The position numbers were made by a program, and so were the translations under genes. From Amycolatopsis alba DSM 44262 (GTDB taxonomy: Bacteria > Actinomycetota > Actinomycetes > Mycobacteriales > Pseudonocardiaceae): DNA of 64,000 nucleotides. Positions 36,505 to 45,228 of the stretch are shown in pieces; the first letter of the stretch is position 1; each line of letters begins with the position of its first letter. Below the pieces are notes generated by a model. It did no database searches. It saw nothing but the letters and a program-made list of their open reading frames with translations, and was not told the origin of the DNA. The stretch spans positions 6,533,605 to 6,597,604 of the forward strand of contig NZ_KB913032.1 in NCBI RefSeq assembly GCF_000384215.1, written 5' to 3'.

Positions 36505-37818
36505 TCAGCGGCCGGTCACCTTGATCCTGGCGCCCCGTGCCGGTTCCAGGGTGATCGGCCGCGACCGGATCCGTTCCGGCCGTGTGTGTTCCGGCGCGAC
36601 GGAGAACCGGCCGAACAGCTCCCGCAGCACGATCGTGGCCTCCATCAGGGAGAAACCCGCGCCGAGGCACCGGCGGGCACCGCCTCCGAACGGAAGCCAG
36701 CTGCCTGCCGGGGGAGCACCGTCGAGGAATCGTCGCGGCCGGAAGAGCTTCGGATCGGGGTGATGGCCGTCGTCGGCGTGGACGAGGAAGATCGACGGCA
36801 TGACGTCGAACCCGGCTGGGATCCGGTAGCCGCCGATTTCGACGTCCTCGGTCAGCCGCCGGACGACCTCGCCGACCACCGGCCGCAGTCGCATCGCCTC
36901 CTTGACCACCGCTTCGAGCGCCTTCTCGTCGCCCTCGTCCGCCGCACGCGTGGTGAACGCCGCCTGCTCGGGATCACGGGAAAGTTCGTGCAGCGCCCAG
37001 GCGAGCGCGGTCGCCGTGGTCTCGTGACCGGCGAGCAGCAGCGTGACCAGCTGGTCCCGGAGTTCGACGTCGCTCAGCTCGTCCCCGTCGGCGGGCACCG
37101 TGAGAAGCCGGGACAGGACGTCCGTGCGCCGATCGAGGTCGGAGGCCCGGCGCCGGTCGGAGATCTCGGCGTAAAGAAGTTCGTCGACCCTGGCCTGTCG
37201 CTCGAGGTACGTGCGCCAGGGCCGGTAGCGCCGCAGACGTGAGTCGTGCCAGCCGATCACCTGGACCAGGCCGATCTCCACCAGATGCCCGATCAGCCGC
37301 CGGAGTTCGTCGAGCCGTGGCCCTTCGGTGACGCCGAACACCACCCGCAGGATGATCTCCAGGGTCAGCGCGCGCATCCGGTCGTGCGCGCCGAACGCCC
37401 GGTTCTCCGGCCAGCGGTCGAGCTCAGCCCTGGTCAGGCCGGTGATCATGTCCCGGTATCCGCGTAGTGCGGCGCCGGTGAAGGCGGGCATCAGCAGTTT
37501 CCGTGCCCGCAGGTGGCGGTCTTCGTCGGTGACCAGGACGGAGTGATCGCCCATCACCGGCTTCAGGAGGAGATTCCCCTCGCCGGCGTGGAACGTCGTG
37601 ACCGGTCCGGAGAACACGGCCTTGATGTCGTCGAGATCGGTGAGTACGACGACGTCGCGGTGCGGCGCGAACCTCAGCCGCACGACGGCTCCGTAGCGGC
37701 GCTTGAGCAGCGGGAGCACCTGATGCCGGAGGTTGCCGAAGGCGAGCGTCTGGACCAGACCGGGCAGCGGGGGACCAGGCGGGAGCGTGGCCGACACGAT
37801 GGTTCCCGCTTTCCGCAT
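36505..37818 (-). CDS. Cytochrome P450
   Basis: 437 residues. The I-helix AGHETTATALAW, the K-helix EAMRLRP (ExxR) and the heme-binding loop FGGGARRCLGAG with Cys384 are all intact. The sequence belongs with CYP110/CYP138-like bacterial class enzymes that need separate ferredoxin; none is adjacent. The substrate is unknown. ATG 37818 has TAGAAA 6 nt upstream on the minus strand, an imperfect -10. It is divergent from the MerR/TipAS regulator at 37868, only 49 nt away, and may be its target. Confidence 0.92.
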   Translation of the reverse strand: MRKAGTIVSATLPPGPPLPGLVQTLAFGNLRHQVLPLLKRRYGAVVRLRFAPHRDVVVLTDLDDIKAVFSGPVTTFHAGEGNLLLKPVMGDHSVLVTDEDRHLRARKLLMPAFTGAALRGYRDMITGLTRAELDRWPENRAFGAHDRMRALTLEIILRVVFGVTEGPRLDELRRLIGHLVEIGLVQVIGWHDSRLRRYRPWRTYLERQARVDELLYAEISDRRRASDLDRRTDVLSRLLTVPADGDELSDVELRDQLVTLLLAGHETTATALAWALHELSRDPEQAAFTTRAADEGDEKALEAVVKEAMRLRPVVGEVVRRLTEDVEIGGYRIPAGFDVMPSIFLVHADDGHHPDPKLFRPRRFLDGAPPAGSWLPFGGGARRCLGAGFSLMEATIVLRELFGRFSVAPEHTRPERIRSRPITLEPARGARIKVTGR

Positions 37819-37867
37819 GCTTCGTTTCTACGCGCGGAGCCGGAAGGCGTCCACCTACGCTGGGCCG

Positions 37868-38632
37868 ATGGGGTATTCGGTGGGGAAGGTCGCGGCGCTG
37901 TCCGGGGTCACCGTGCGGACGCTGCACCACTACGACGAGATCGGCCTGCTGTCACCGAGCGGGCGGACGGCCGCCGGGTACCGCAGCTACAGCGACGACG
38001 ATCTCGAGCGGTTGCAGCGCGTCTTGTTCTACCGTGAGCTCGGCTTCGGCCTGGAGACGATCGCGAAGATGATCGACGACCCCGGCCTGGACGCGCTGGA
38101 GCACCTGAGGCGTCAGCGGGCGCTGCTCGTGGAGCGGATCGGGGAGCTCACGCGGATGGTCGAATCCGTCGACCGGGTGATCACGGCGAAGGAGCTCGGT
38201 AATGCCCTGACGCCGGAGGAGCACTTCGAGGTCTTCGGCGGGTTCCGTGAGCCGGAGGGTTACGCGGAGGAGGCCGTCCGCCGCTGGGGCGAGACCCCGC
38301 AGTGGCGAGCGGGAGTCGCGCCCTTGTCCAAGGAGGAATGGATCGAGGCGGAGAAGGCCCGGCAGGACTGGGTCCGGCGGCTGCTCGACGTCGTCGACTC
38401 CGGTGCTCCCGCCGACAGCGCCTCGGCGATGGACCTCGCCGAGGAGCACCGTCTGCTGCTCGCCGCGTTCATGGGGGAGTGCGATTTCACGACGCACCGC
38501 GAACTCGCCGGGCTGTACGCGACCGAACCGGTCCAGCTCGGCTTCCTGGTGCGTGAGCCGGACCAGCGGCCGGGCCTCGGCGAGTACATCCGGGACGCCG
38601 TCCACGCCAACGCCGACCGGGCCGCGGAATAG
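37868..38632 (+). CDS. MerR-family regulator with TipAS ligand domain
   Basis: 254 residues. The N-terminal winged helix YSVGKVAALSGVTVRTLHHYDEIGLL, then GYRSYSDDDLERLQRV, is MerR-type; a coiled dimerisation helix (about 85-115) follows, and the C-terminal part (about 130-250: KEEWIEAEKARQDWVRRLLD, HRLLLAAFMGECDFTTHREL) matches the TipAS domain, which in Streptomyces binds thiopeptide and related antibiotics covalently. TACGCT (37856-37861) is 6 nt before the ATG: leaderless. It probably regulates itself and the divergent P450. Confidence 0.9.
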   Translation: MGYSVGKVAALSGVTVRTLHHYDEIGLLSPSGRTAAGYRSYSDDDLERLQRVLFYRELGFGLETIAKMIDDPGLDALEHLRRQRALLVERIGELTRMVESVDRVITAKELGNALTPEEHFEVFGGFREPEGYAEEAVRRWGETPQWRAGVAPLSKEEWIEAEKARQDWVRRLLDVVDSGAPADSASAMDLAEEHRLLLAAFMGECDFTTHRELAGLYATEPVQLGFLVREPDQRPGLGEYIRDAVHANADRAAE

Positions 38633-38707
38633 CGGGTCCGGCTACTCCGGTCGTGTTCGTCTCCCACCGGACGGGAACGGCGCGGCGGCTCCGCTTACAG
38701 TCGGAGT

Positions 38708-39946
38708 ATGCAGACTTGGTCATCGGTCGACGTGCCCCGTATTCCCGGCACCCCCCGTCCGCTGCGGCTCCACGACACCGCGACGGGGCAGATCCGCCCC
38801 ACGGCGCCTGGGTCCACCGCCCGGATGTACGTCTGCGGCATCACGCCGTACGACGCCACCCATCTGGGACACGCCGCCACGTACCTGACGTTCGACCTGG
38901 TGAACCGCCTGTGGCGGGACGCCGGGCACGACGTCCACTACGTGCAGAACGTGACGGACATCGACGAGCCCTTGCTGGAGCGCGCGGAGCGGGACAAGGA
39001 CGACTGGGTCGTCCTCGGCATGCGCGAGACGGCGTTGTTCCGTGAGGACATGACGGCGCTGCGGGTCCTGCCGCCGCGGCAGTTCGTCGGCGCGGTGGAG
39101 AGCATCCCGGAGATCGTCGAGGTCATCGCCAAGCTGGTGGCGAACGGCAGCGCGTACCGCGCGGACGACGCGGAGTACCCGGACATCTACTTCGACCACA
39201 ACGCGACCGGGCATTTCGGTTCCGAGTCGAACTACGACGCTGAGACCATGGCCAAGTTCTTCGCCGAACGCGGCGGTGACCCGGACCGGCCCGGCAAGCG
39301 GCACCCGCTCGACGCCCTGCTGTGGCGGATGGCGCGGCCGGGTGAGCCGTCTTGGGAGTCCGAGCTGGGCGCGGGGCGGCCAGGCTGGCACATCGAGTGC
39401 AGCGCGATCGCGGTCAACCGCCTCGGCCTCGGCTTCGACGTCCAGGGCGGCGGCTCGGACCTGATCTTCCCGCACCACGAGTACAGCGCCGCGCACGCGG
39501 AGGCCGTCGCGGGGGACCGGCCCTTCGCCCGGCACTACGTGCACGCCGGGATGATCGGCCTCGACGGCGAGAAGATGTCGAAATCGCGCGGGAACCTCGT
39601 GTTCGTCTCGCGGCTGCGGGCCGACAAGGTCGACCCCGGCGTGATCCGGCTCGCGCTGTTCGCCGGCCATTACCGCGAGGACCGGCCGTGGACCGCGCAG
39701 CTGCACGCGGACGCCGAAGACCGCCTCGCGCGCTGGCGCGACGCCGTCTCCCTCGGCACCGGCCCGGCCGCGGAGGACACCGTCGCCCGGTTGCGTGACC
39801 ACCTCACCGACGACCTCGACACGCCCAAGGCGCTCGCGGCCGTCGACGCCTGGGCCGAGCAGGCCCTGAACCGCTCCGGCACCGACCCGGCCGCCCCCGG
39901 CCTGATCCGGAACGCGGTCGACGCCCTGCTCGGCATCGAGCTCTGA
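38708..39946 (+). CDS. mshC: Mycothiol ligase (Cys to GlcN-Ins) MshC
   Basis: 412 residues. It joins cysteine to glucosaminyl-inositol in mycothiol biosynthesis and derives from cysteinyl-tRNA synthetase. The signature is [20 protein letters not shown] (HIGH-like THLGH), zinc and substrate residues in WHIECSAIA and [12 protein letters not shown], and KMSKS in [15 protein letters not shown]. The length agrees with MshC rather than the longer CysS. TACAGT (38696-38701) is 6 nt before the ATG, a leaderless start. The downstream terminator at 39959-39992 ends it. It corresponds to Rv2130c and opens the second conserved backbone. Confidence 0.95.
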   Translation: MQTWSSVDVPRIPGTPRPLRLHDTATGQIRPTAPGSTARMYVCGITPYDATHLGHAATYLTFDLVNRLWRDAGHDVHYVQNVTDIDEPLLERAERDKDDWVVLGMRETALFREDMTALRVLPPRQFVGAVESIPEIVEVIAKLVANGSAYRADDAEYPDIYFDHNATGHFGSESNYDAETMAKFFAERGGDPDRPGKRHPLDALLWRMARPGEPSWESELGAGRPGWHIECSAIAVNRLGLGFDVQGGGSDLIFPHHEYSAAHAEAVAGDRPFARHYVHAGMIGLDGEKMSKSRGNLVFVSRLRADKVDPGVIRLALFAGHYREDRPWTAQLHADAEDRLARWRDAVSLGTGPAAEDTVARLRDHLTDDLDTPKALAAVDAWAEQALNRSGTDPAAPGLIRNAVDALLGIEL

Positions 39947-39958
39947 GGACTCCGAAGA

Positions 39959-39992
39959 CAGTGCCGGGGCGGATTCCACCGCCCCGGCACTG
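39959..39992. terminator. Bidirectional terminator between mshC and the ABC-F gene
   Basis: CAGTGCCGGGGCGG (39959-39972) pairs with CCGCCCCGGCACTG (39979-39992) around a 6-nt loop, 12 nt after the mshC stop and 11 nt after the end of the convergent ABC-F gene. Confidence 0.85.
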
Positions 39993-40003
39993 TGTATAAC
40001 GCC

Positions 40004-41611
40004 CTACACGGCGGCGCGACCGGCTTCCAGCCGAAGGTGATCGCCCGCCCAGTCCCGCCGCAGCCACCGGTCGTGAGAAGCGATGACGACGGCGCCAGGC
40101 GCGGACTCGAGCGCGGCGAACAACTCCTCGGCCAGGGTGAGCGAGATGTGGTTCGTCGGCTCGTCCAGCAGGAGCACCTCCGGCGGATCGGCGATCAGCA
40201 ACGCGAGTGCGAGCCGCCGTCGCTGCCCGACCGAGAGCGCGCCCACCCTGGTCCCGAGATCGCGCGGGGCCAGCAGTCCCAGGCCGCGCAACGGGGGAGC
40301 GTCCTCGCCGAGGGTTTCGGCGTAGGTCCGCTGCGCGGTCTTCTCCGGCTCGGCGAACACGACATCCTGGGCCAGCATGCCGATCCGCACCCCGCGTCCG
40401 GAAAGGACGGTCCCGGAGTCCGGTGCCAGTGAGCCTGCCAGCACGGACAGCAGCGTCGACTTCCCGGCACCGTTCCCGCCGGTGATCAGGAGTCTCGACG
40501 TCGTCGTGATGTCGAGCGTCGCCAGCCGCAGCCGCCCGGCGATCTCGATGTCCCGCACCGAGATCGCCGTCTTGTCCTCGCCGGGTTCGCCGGTCAGGCC
40601 GCCCTGGAACCGCAGCGGCGCGGGCGGCTTCCGCACCTGGTCGCGTTCCAGTTCGTCGAGCCGCAGTTGCGCGTTGCGGACCCGGCGCGAGATCTGTTTC
40701 TGCACCCTCCCGGTCTTGAAGTCGTAGAGCATCTTGGCGTTGTCGCGCTGCGGCCGGTTGTGCGCGACGTTGCGCGCGGTGACGGCCACCGATTCGCGCA
40801 GTTCCTTGAGCTCGTCCTGCTCTTCGGCGTAGCGCTGCTCCCAGCGCGCCCGTTCGGCCCGTTTCTGGTCCAGGTAGTCGGAATACGTGCCGCCGTACCG
40901 GGTCGGGCCGCCCAGCGCCGGGTCGAGGTCGACGATGTCGGTGCACACCGCGTCGAGGAACACGCGATCGTGTGACGACAGCACGAGGACACCGGTCAGC
41001 GACGCGAGATGCTGCTCCAGGAACTCCATCGCGGCATCGTCGAGATGGTTCGTCGGCTCGTCCAGTACCAGCGTGCCCGGACGCCGGATCAGCAGCGCGG
41101 CGAGGCCGAGCCGGGACCGCTGCCCGCCGGACAGGGTGCCCAGTTCGCGCGCCGGGTCGATCCCGGCGAGCCCGAGTCCCGCGCAGACGACCTCGGCCCG
41201 CCGGTCGGCATCCCAGAGATCGTGTGCCTGGGCCCATTCGAGCACCGTGCCGTACTCGTCGAGCACCGCCGTGTCGTCCGGGTGCTCCGTGAGCGCTTCG
41301 GTCAGTTCGCCGAGCCTCGCCGACGCTCGCCGTATCTCGGCGAGAGCGTCGTCGATGACGTCGGAGAATCGCGCTGTCAGGGGGAAAGGCAGCTCCTGCA
41401 AGAGGAATCCGAGGTCGTCGCCTCGCAGCACCTCGCCACCGTCGGGCTCTTCGACCCCGGCCAGCAGCCGCAGGAGCGTGGACTTCCCGACGCCGTTCTC
41501 GCCGACCAGGCCGAGCCGCTGCCCGGCAGAAGCGGTCAGGTTCACGCCGTCGAGCACGATACGGGCGCCGTAGGAGTGGACGAGGTCCTTGGCGATCAGG
41601 GAAAGAGACAT
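40004..41611 (-). CDS. ABC-F ATPase, probable ribosome-protection type
   Basis: 535 residues, two ABC domains in one chain without membrane segments. NBD1 has GENGVGKST, LSGGQRSRLGLAALL and LVLDEPTNHLDD; NBD2 has GGNGAGKST, LSVGQRRRLALALLI and LLLDEPTNHIS. The charged inter-domain helix pair (KELRESVAVTARNVAHN to LRLDELERDQ) is the element that reaches the ribosomal peptidyl-transferase centre in resistance ABC-F proteins. It is downstream of a MarR gene with its own promoter and dyad (41739-41768) and a short leader ORF, features of drug-inducible resistance rather than a housekeeping EttA. Which antibiotic is unknown. Confidence 0.88.
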   Translation of the reverse strand: MSLSLIAKDLVHSYGARIVLDGVNLTASAGQRLGLVGENGVGKSTLLRLLAGVEEPDGGEVLRGDDLGFLLQELPFPLTARFSDVIDDALAEIRRASARLGELTEALTEHPDDTAVLDEYGTVLEWAQAHDLWDADRRAEVVCAGLGLAGIDPARELGTLSGGQRSRLGLAALLIRRPGTLVLDEPTNHLDDAAMEFLEQHLASLTGVLVLSSHDRVFLDAVCTDIVDLDPALGGPTRYGGTYSDYLDQKRAERARWEQRYAEEQDELKELRESVAVTARNVAHNRPQRDNAKMLYDFKTGRVQKQISRRVRNAQLRLDELERDQVRKPPAPLRFQGGLTGEPGEDKTAISVRDIEIAGRLRLATLDITTTSRLLITGGNGAGKSTLLSVLAGSLAPDSGTVLSGRGVRIGMLAQDVVFAEPEKTAQRTYAETLGEDAPPLRGLGLLAPRDLGTRVGALSVGQRRRLALALLIADPPEVLLLDEPTNHISLTLAEELFAALESAPGAVVIASHDRWLRRDWAGDHLRLEAGRAAV

Positions 41612-41617
41612 ACGACA

Positions 41618-41638
41618 TCACCGTGTTTCTTCGGACAT
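41618..41638 (-). CDS. Possible 6-aa leader peptide of the ABC-F gene
   Basis: ATG at 41638, six codons (MSEETR), TGA ending at 41618, 6 nt before the ABC-F ATG at 41611. GGTGGGG lies upstream. Short leader ORFs commonly mediate antibiotic-dependent control of ABC-F genes, so it is noted, but chance occurrence is possible. Confidence 0.3.
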   Translation of the reverse strand: MSEETR

Positions 41639-41738
41639 GAGGAATCCCCACCGGGCCTCGTCGCTTACGGGAGCAGTGCTCGACCGAAGCCGCCTCGGAG
41701 CGGGGAAGGTGCGATGTCAGTTGTCCATGATGGGAGCA

Positions 41739-41768
41739 GTCTAACGCAACGGGTGTAGCGTTAGTCAA
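41739..41768 (-). promoter_or_regulatory. ABC-F promoter with MarR operator in the spacer
   Basis: On the minus strand TTGACT (41768-41763) and TTAGAC (41744-41739) are 18 nt apart. CTAACGC and GCGTTAG (41741-41747 and 41758-41764) form a perfect 7-bp inverted repeat with a 10-nt centre filling that spacer, so a bound regulator would block polymerase. The operator overlaps the marR stop codon. Confidence 0.65.
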
Positions 41769-42240
41769 CCCCCTCTTTTCGAGGCTCCGAGCGCAGCCGG
41801 GCTGCCTCTTGTTCGGCGAAGGCGCGCCCGTCGGTCAGGACGCCGAGAAGCGCGGCGAGCTGGCGCCGGTCGAGCCTGGCGAGCCGGTCGCCGAAGAAGC
41901 GGGCCACGGGGGAGTAGAGGTCCGCCACGTCGGCCAGCCGGTCGGGGAGCGGGCGGACCGCGAGCCGTCGGCGGTCGGCGGGATCGGGAGCGCGTTCGAC
42001 CAGGCGCCGCGACTCCATGCGGTCGAGCATGCGGGTCACCGCGCCGGTGGTCATGCCGAGGGCGCGCGCCAGCTCGGTCGGTGAGGTCGCGGCACCGCTG
42101 ATGACGAGCTGAAGCCCGTGCAGCTCGGTCGCGCTGATCCCGAGCCGTTCCGCCATGGCCGTCTGGAACAGAACGGTCGCGCTGACGAACCGGGGGATCT
42201 CCAAAGCCGCCGCGGTGGCGAGTTCTCGCTGGTCAGGCAT
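41761..42240 (-). CDS. MarR-family regulator
   Basis: 159 residues. The winged helix contains LQLVISGAATSPTELARALGMTTGAVTRMLDRMESRRLVER, ending DPADRRRLAVRPLPD, the MarR recognition helix and wing. It precedes the ABC-F gene on the same strand; an inverted repeat lies in the ABC-F promoter and a concentric dyad lies before marR itself (42255-42295), so it probably represses both until a drug-like ligand binds. GAAGGAAG is the ribosome-binding site of ATG 42240. Confidence 0.9.
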   Translation of the reverse strand: MPDQRELATAAALEIPRFVSATVLFQTAMAERLGISATELHGLQLVISGAATSPTELARALGMTTGAVTRMLDRMESRRLVERAPDPADRRRLAVRPLPDRLADVADLYSPVARFFGDRLARLDRRQLAALLGVLTDGRAFAEQEAARLRSEPRKEGVD

Positions 42241-42254
42241 GTGCTTCCTTCGTG

Positions 42255-42295
42255 CAGTAGCTGACTTGCGCAGTTACTGCGGTAGTCAGCAACTG
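42255..42295. promoter_or_regulatory. Concentric dyad before marR
   Basis: CAGTAGCTGAC (42255-42265) and GTCAGCAACTG (42285-42295) are inverted repeats at 10 of 11 positions; inside them CGCAG-TTA-CTGCG (42269-42281) is perfect, and both share the axis at 42275. It is 15 nt before the marR start: a strong candidate autoregulatory operator. Confidence 0.6.
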
Positions 42296-42323
42296 TCTGG
42301 GCAAGGGTATCGGGAGGGGATGC

Positions 42324-42385
42324 TTGACATCTTCGAGGTCGCCTGTGAATCTGAAAGAGAACTTTCGAAAGACTTCTTTCAGATT
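42324..42385 (+). promoter_or_regulatory. Promoter and 38-bp operator of the ArsR-MFS operon
   Basis: TTGACA (42324-42329) and GAATCT (42347-42352) are 17 nt apart. The dyad AATCTGAAAGA (42348-42358) / TCTTTCAGATT (42375-42385) is perfect over 11 bp and encloses a perfect CTTTCGAAAG (42362-42371) on the same axis. It overlaps the -10 and the expected transcription start, typical for a repressor. Confidence 0.75.
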
Positions 42386-42396
42386 GGATCGAGCCG

Positions 42397-42975
42397 ATGA
42401 CCGGGCTGTCGCCGCGCAAGCGGATCGAAGACGTCGAGCTGATGCGGGCGCTGGCGCATCCGTTGCGGTCGGCGCTGGTGGACCATCTGATGGCGGTCGG
42501 TCCGCGGACCGCGAGCGAATGCGCGAAGGCTGTCGGCTCGACCGCCTCGAACTGCAGCTGGCACCTGCGTCAGCTGGCCCAGCACGGCCTTGTGGAACGG
42601 GCCGAGGGGGAGGACGGGCGGGAGCGGCCCTGGCGGGCCTGTCAGGTCGGCATCGAGTTCGGCGACGATCCGGAGCTGCACGGGGCGCAGCTGGCGGTCG
42701 CGGGCACCGCGCTGGCGCGGGAGAAGGAGCTGACCGAGCGCTATCTCGACGCGTTCGACAGGCTCGACAAGGAATGGCAGGACGCGTCGGGTCTCAACGG
42801 CTACTCCCTGCGGGTGACCGCGGCGGAGCTGGACGAGCTCGTCCGGAGGATCGACGCGCTCGTGCGGCCTTACGTCAGCGCGATCCGCGAAGGTGTCCCC
42901 GAAGGAACCCTGCCGGTCCACTTGGGACTGCGGGCGTTCCCGCGCATCGACGCCGAAGGGAAGCCGAGCGCGTGA
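42397..42975 (+). CDS. ArsR-like winged-helix regulator
   Basis: 192 residues. An ArsR/helix-turn-helix_20 domain fills residues 10-75: LMRALAHPLRSALVDHLMAV, TASECAKAVGSTASNCSWHLRQLAQHGLVERAEG. No metal-binding cysteine pair is obvious, so the ligand is probably organic. The C-terminal helical half may dimerise or bind ligand. It overlaps the MFS gene by 4 nt (GTGA) and lies just behind its presumed operator at 42348-42385. Confidence 0.88.
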   Translation: MTGLSPRKRIEDVELMRALAHPLRSALVDHLMAVGPRTASECAKAVGSTASNCSWHLRQLAQHGLVERAEGEDGRERPWRACQVGIEFGDDPELHGAQLAVAGTALAREKELTERYLDAFDRLDKEWQDASGLNGYSLRVTAAELDELVRRIDALVRPYVSAIREGVPEGTLPVHLGLRAFPRIDAEGKPSA

Positions 42976-44216
42976 AACCGCTGAGAGAACCCGCTTTCGC
43001 GCGGCTGTGGATCGCCGCCTTCTTCTCCGAGACCGCCGAGTGGATGCTGCAGATCGCGCTGCCGGTGTTCGTTTTCAAAGCGACCGGTTCCGCCGCCACC
43101 ACGGCGACGAGCATCGTGCTCGGCCTGGTGCCCGCCGTGCTGCTCAGCCCGGTCGCCGGCGTGCTCGCGGACCGCTGGAACCGGCGGCTGGTGCTGTGCG
43201 TGGTGTGCGCGGGGCAGGCGTTCGTGGCCCTGCCGTTGCTGTTCGTCGCGTCCGGCGGCCCGGTGTTCGTGATCTACGGCGTCATGGCCGCGCAGGCGGG
43301 CCTCGCCTCGTTGTTCGAGCCCGCCCGCAACGCGCTCGTGCCGGAACTGATCGCGCCGGACGAGCTGATCGGCGCCAACGGTCTCATGAGCATCAACGGC
43401 AGCGTCGCGCGTCTCGCCGGAGGGTGGGCGGGCGGCCTCCTGCTCGGTTTCGGCGGCCTGGGCTGGGTCGTGGTCGCGTATCTCGGCGTGCTGGTGATCG
43501 GCTCCGCCCTGCTGGCGCGCCCGTTCCGGCGGGCCGCCGCGCCGATCCCGGCTGGCCCGCACGAGCCGGTGCTGCGAGCCTGGCTCGACGGGCTCCGCGA
43601 GATCGGCCGCGAAGGGCGCCTTCGCCTCGCCGGTGTCGTCGTGGTGCTGACCTCGCTGGCGCAGGGAATGTTCCTGGTGCTGTTCGTGGTCTTCGTGCTC
43701 GACATCCTCAACGGCACCGAAGGCGACGTCGGTCTGCTGCGCGGTGTGCAGGCGCTCGGCGGGCTGGCCGCGGGATTCGCCGTCGCCACCGTCGCCCGCA
43801 AGGTCGCGCCCACCGCCCTGCTCGGCTGGGGCGGGCTCGCGCTCGGCCTGCTGTCGGCGGTGATCTGGAACCTGCCCGCGCTCACAGTGTCGCTGCCGCT
43901 GGGCGTCTTCATCGGGCTTTTCGGCCTGGTCGGCGCCCCAGGGGTGCTGGCGGGTTCCGGCCTGCTCTCACTGGTCCAGACGACCGCGTCGCCCGAGCGA
44001 TCCGGCCGGGTCCTGAGCACCGTGTTCGCCGGGACCGCGGGGTTCACCGCGCTGGGCGCGCTGCTGGCGGGCGGGCTGGTGACCGTGCTGGGCACCGGTG
44101 TCCTGCTGAACGTGCAGGCGGGTCTGCACGTCGCCTCGGCGCTGACCGTGCTGGGCGTGTCGGCGTCGGGCCGCTTACGCCGTGATGCGATTTTGGCGGT
44201 TCGCCGGTCCGGGTGA
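42972..44216 (+). CDS. MFS transporter (EntS-like MFS_3 exporter)
   Basis: 414 residues, about 12 helices. LREPAFARLWIAAFFSETAEWM at the N-terminus, GVLADRWNRRLVL (motif A), SLFEPARNALVPELIAPDEL and RLAGGWAGGLLLG are typical of the MFS_3/EntS-type exporters of siderophores or drugs. Start GTG 42972 overlaps the regulator stop, so translation is coupled; the ArsR-like protein most likely represses the pair. Substrate unknown. Confidence 0.87.
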   Translation: MKPLREPAFARLWIAAFFSETAEWMLQIALPVFVFKATGSAATTATSIVLGLVPAVLLSPVAGVLADRWNRRLVLCVVCAGQAFVALPLLFVASGGPVFVIYGVMAAQAGLASLFEPARNALVPELIAPDELIGANGLMSINGSVARLAGGWAGGLLLGFGGLGWVVVAYLGVLVIGSALLARPFRRAAAPIPAGPHEPVLRAWLDGLREIGREGRLRLAGVVVVLTSLAQGMFLVLFVVFVLDILNGTEGDVGLLRGVQALGGLAAGFAVATVARKVAPTALLGWGGLALGLLSAVIWNLPALTVSLPLGVFIGLFGLVGAPGVLAGSGLLSLVQTTASPERSGRVLSTVFAGTAGFTALGALLAGGLVTVLGTGVLLNVQAGLHVASALTVLGVSASGRLRRDAILAVRRSG

Positions 44217-44231
44217 AGCTACGGTGGAGGA

Positions 44232-45056
44232 GTGCCGCATCTCTTCGCCACCAGCGACCTCCACGTCACCCATGAGGGCAACGCCCCGATCGTCGACGAG
44301 GTCGTCCCCCGGACCCCCGACGACTGGCTGCTCGTGGCCGGTGACGTCGCCGAACGCGCCGAATCCGTGATCGGGGTGCTCAAGACCTTGCGTGAACGTT
44401 TCGCGAAGGTCGTCTGGGTGCCCGGAAACCACGAGCTGTGGACCACGCAGAAGGACGAATGTCAGCTGCGCGGCCAAGCACGCTACGAGCACCTGGTCGA
44501 GCGCTGCCGGGAGATCGACGTGCTCACCCCGGAGGACCCGTACCCGGTCTGGGAGCACCAGGAGAAACCGCTCACGATCGCCCCGCTGTTCGTGCTGTAC
44601 GACTACAGCTGGCGGACCCCCTCGGCCGAGGGACTGCTGTTGCAGGCGGCCGTCGAGCAGGCGCGTGAGGCAGGCGTGCTGTGCACGGACGAGTTCTTCC
44701 TGCACCCCGACCCGTACCCCAGCCGGCAGGCCTGGTGCGCCGACCGGGTGAAGATCAGCACGGAGCGGCTGGAGGCGATCCCCGAGGACCACGGGACGGT
44801 CCTGATGTCGCACTGGCCACTGCACCGCCACCCGACCGCGCCGCTGTACTTCCCGGAGTTCGCGCTGTGGTGCGGGACGACCGAGACCGAGGACTGGCAC
44901 CAGCGGTTCCGGGCCGAGGTCGCCGTCTACGGGCATTTGCACATCCCGCGCTCGACCGAGGCCGACGGGGTGCGGTTCGAGGAGGTGTCACTCGGCTATC
45001 CGCGTGAGTGGCGGAAGCGGGCGCGGGGGCCGATCCCGCTGCGGCGCATCTTCTAG
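44232..45056 (+). CDS. Calcineurin-type metallophosphoesterase
   Basis: 274 residues. All metal-binding motifs are present: ATSDLHVTHEG (D-x-H), AGDVAERAES (GD), WVPGNHELW (GNHE), LMSHWPLHRHP and VYGHLHIPR (GHxH). It should hydrolyse a phosphomonoester or diester; the substrate is not evident. TACGGT (44220-44225) is 6 nt before the GTG and GGAGG is too close to serve as a normal ribosome-binding site, so a leaderless start is likely. It follows the MFS gene by 15 nt but appears to have its own promoter. Confidence 0.88.
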   Translation: MPHLFATSDLHVTHEGNAPIVDEVVPRTPDDWLLVAGDVAERAESVIGVLKTLRERFAKVVWVPGNHELWTTQKDECQLRGQARYEHLVERCREIDVLTPEDPYPVWEHQEKPLTIAPLFVLYDYSWRTPSAEGLLLQAAVEQAREAGVLCTDEFFLHPDPYPSRQAWCADRVKISTERLEAIPEDHGTVLMSHWPLHRHPTAPLYFPEFALWCGTTETEDWHQRFRAEVAVYGHLHIPRSTEADGVRFEEVSLGYPREWRKRARGPIPLRRIF

Positions 45057-45109
45057 CACCTCGTGAGTGTCTCGCGTCGGTGTCTTCGTGCTGGGTGGAA
45101 GGTCTGACG

Positions 45110-45203
45110 GGGGAAGATTCGGGACGTTGAACGTCCCGAATCTTCCCCGCTCGGCCGTCGCCCTTCGTCAGGTCAGGCGTCAGTAGGCAAATTACGGGTC
45201 CGC
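45110..45203. repeat. Hairpin and partial copy B of the fold-back element
   Basis: A perfect 18-bp stem GGGGAAGATTCGGGACGT (45110-45127) / 45131-45148 is followed by CAGGTCAGGC (45169-45178), N4, and GTAGGCAAATTACGGGTCCGC-like sequence (45183-45203). The latter matches the left end of copy A (complement of 28427-28460) with the same spacing and only a few substitutions. It lies between convergent genes (stops at 45056 and 45229), so the hairpin may also terminate transcription. Confidence 0.6.
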
Positions 45204-45228
45204 CCTCACCGCCTACGACACAGCGTTC

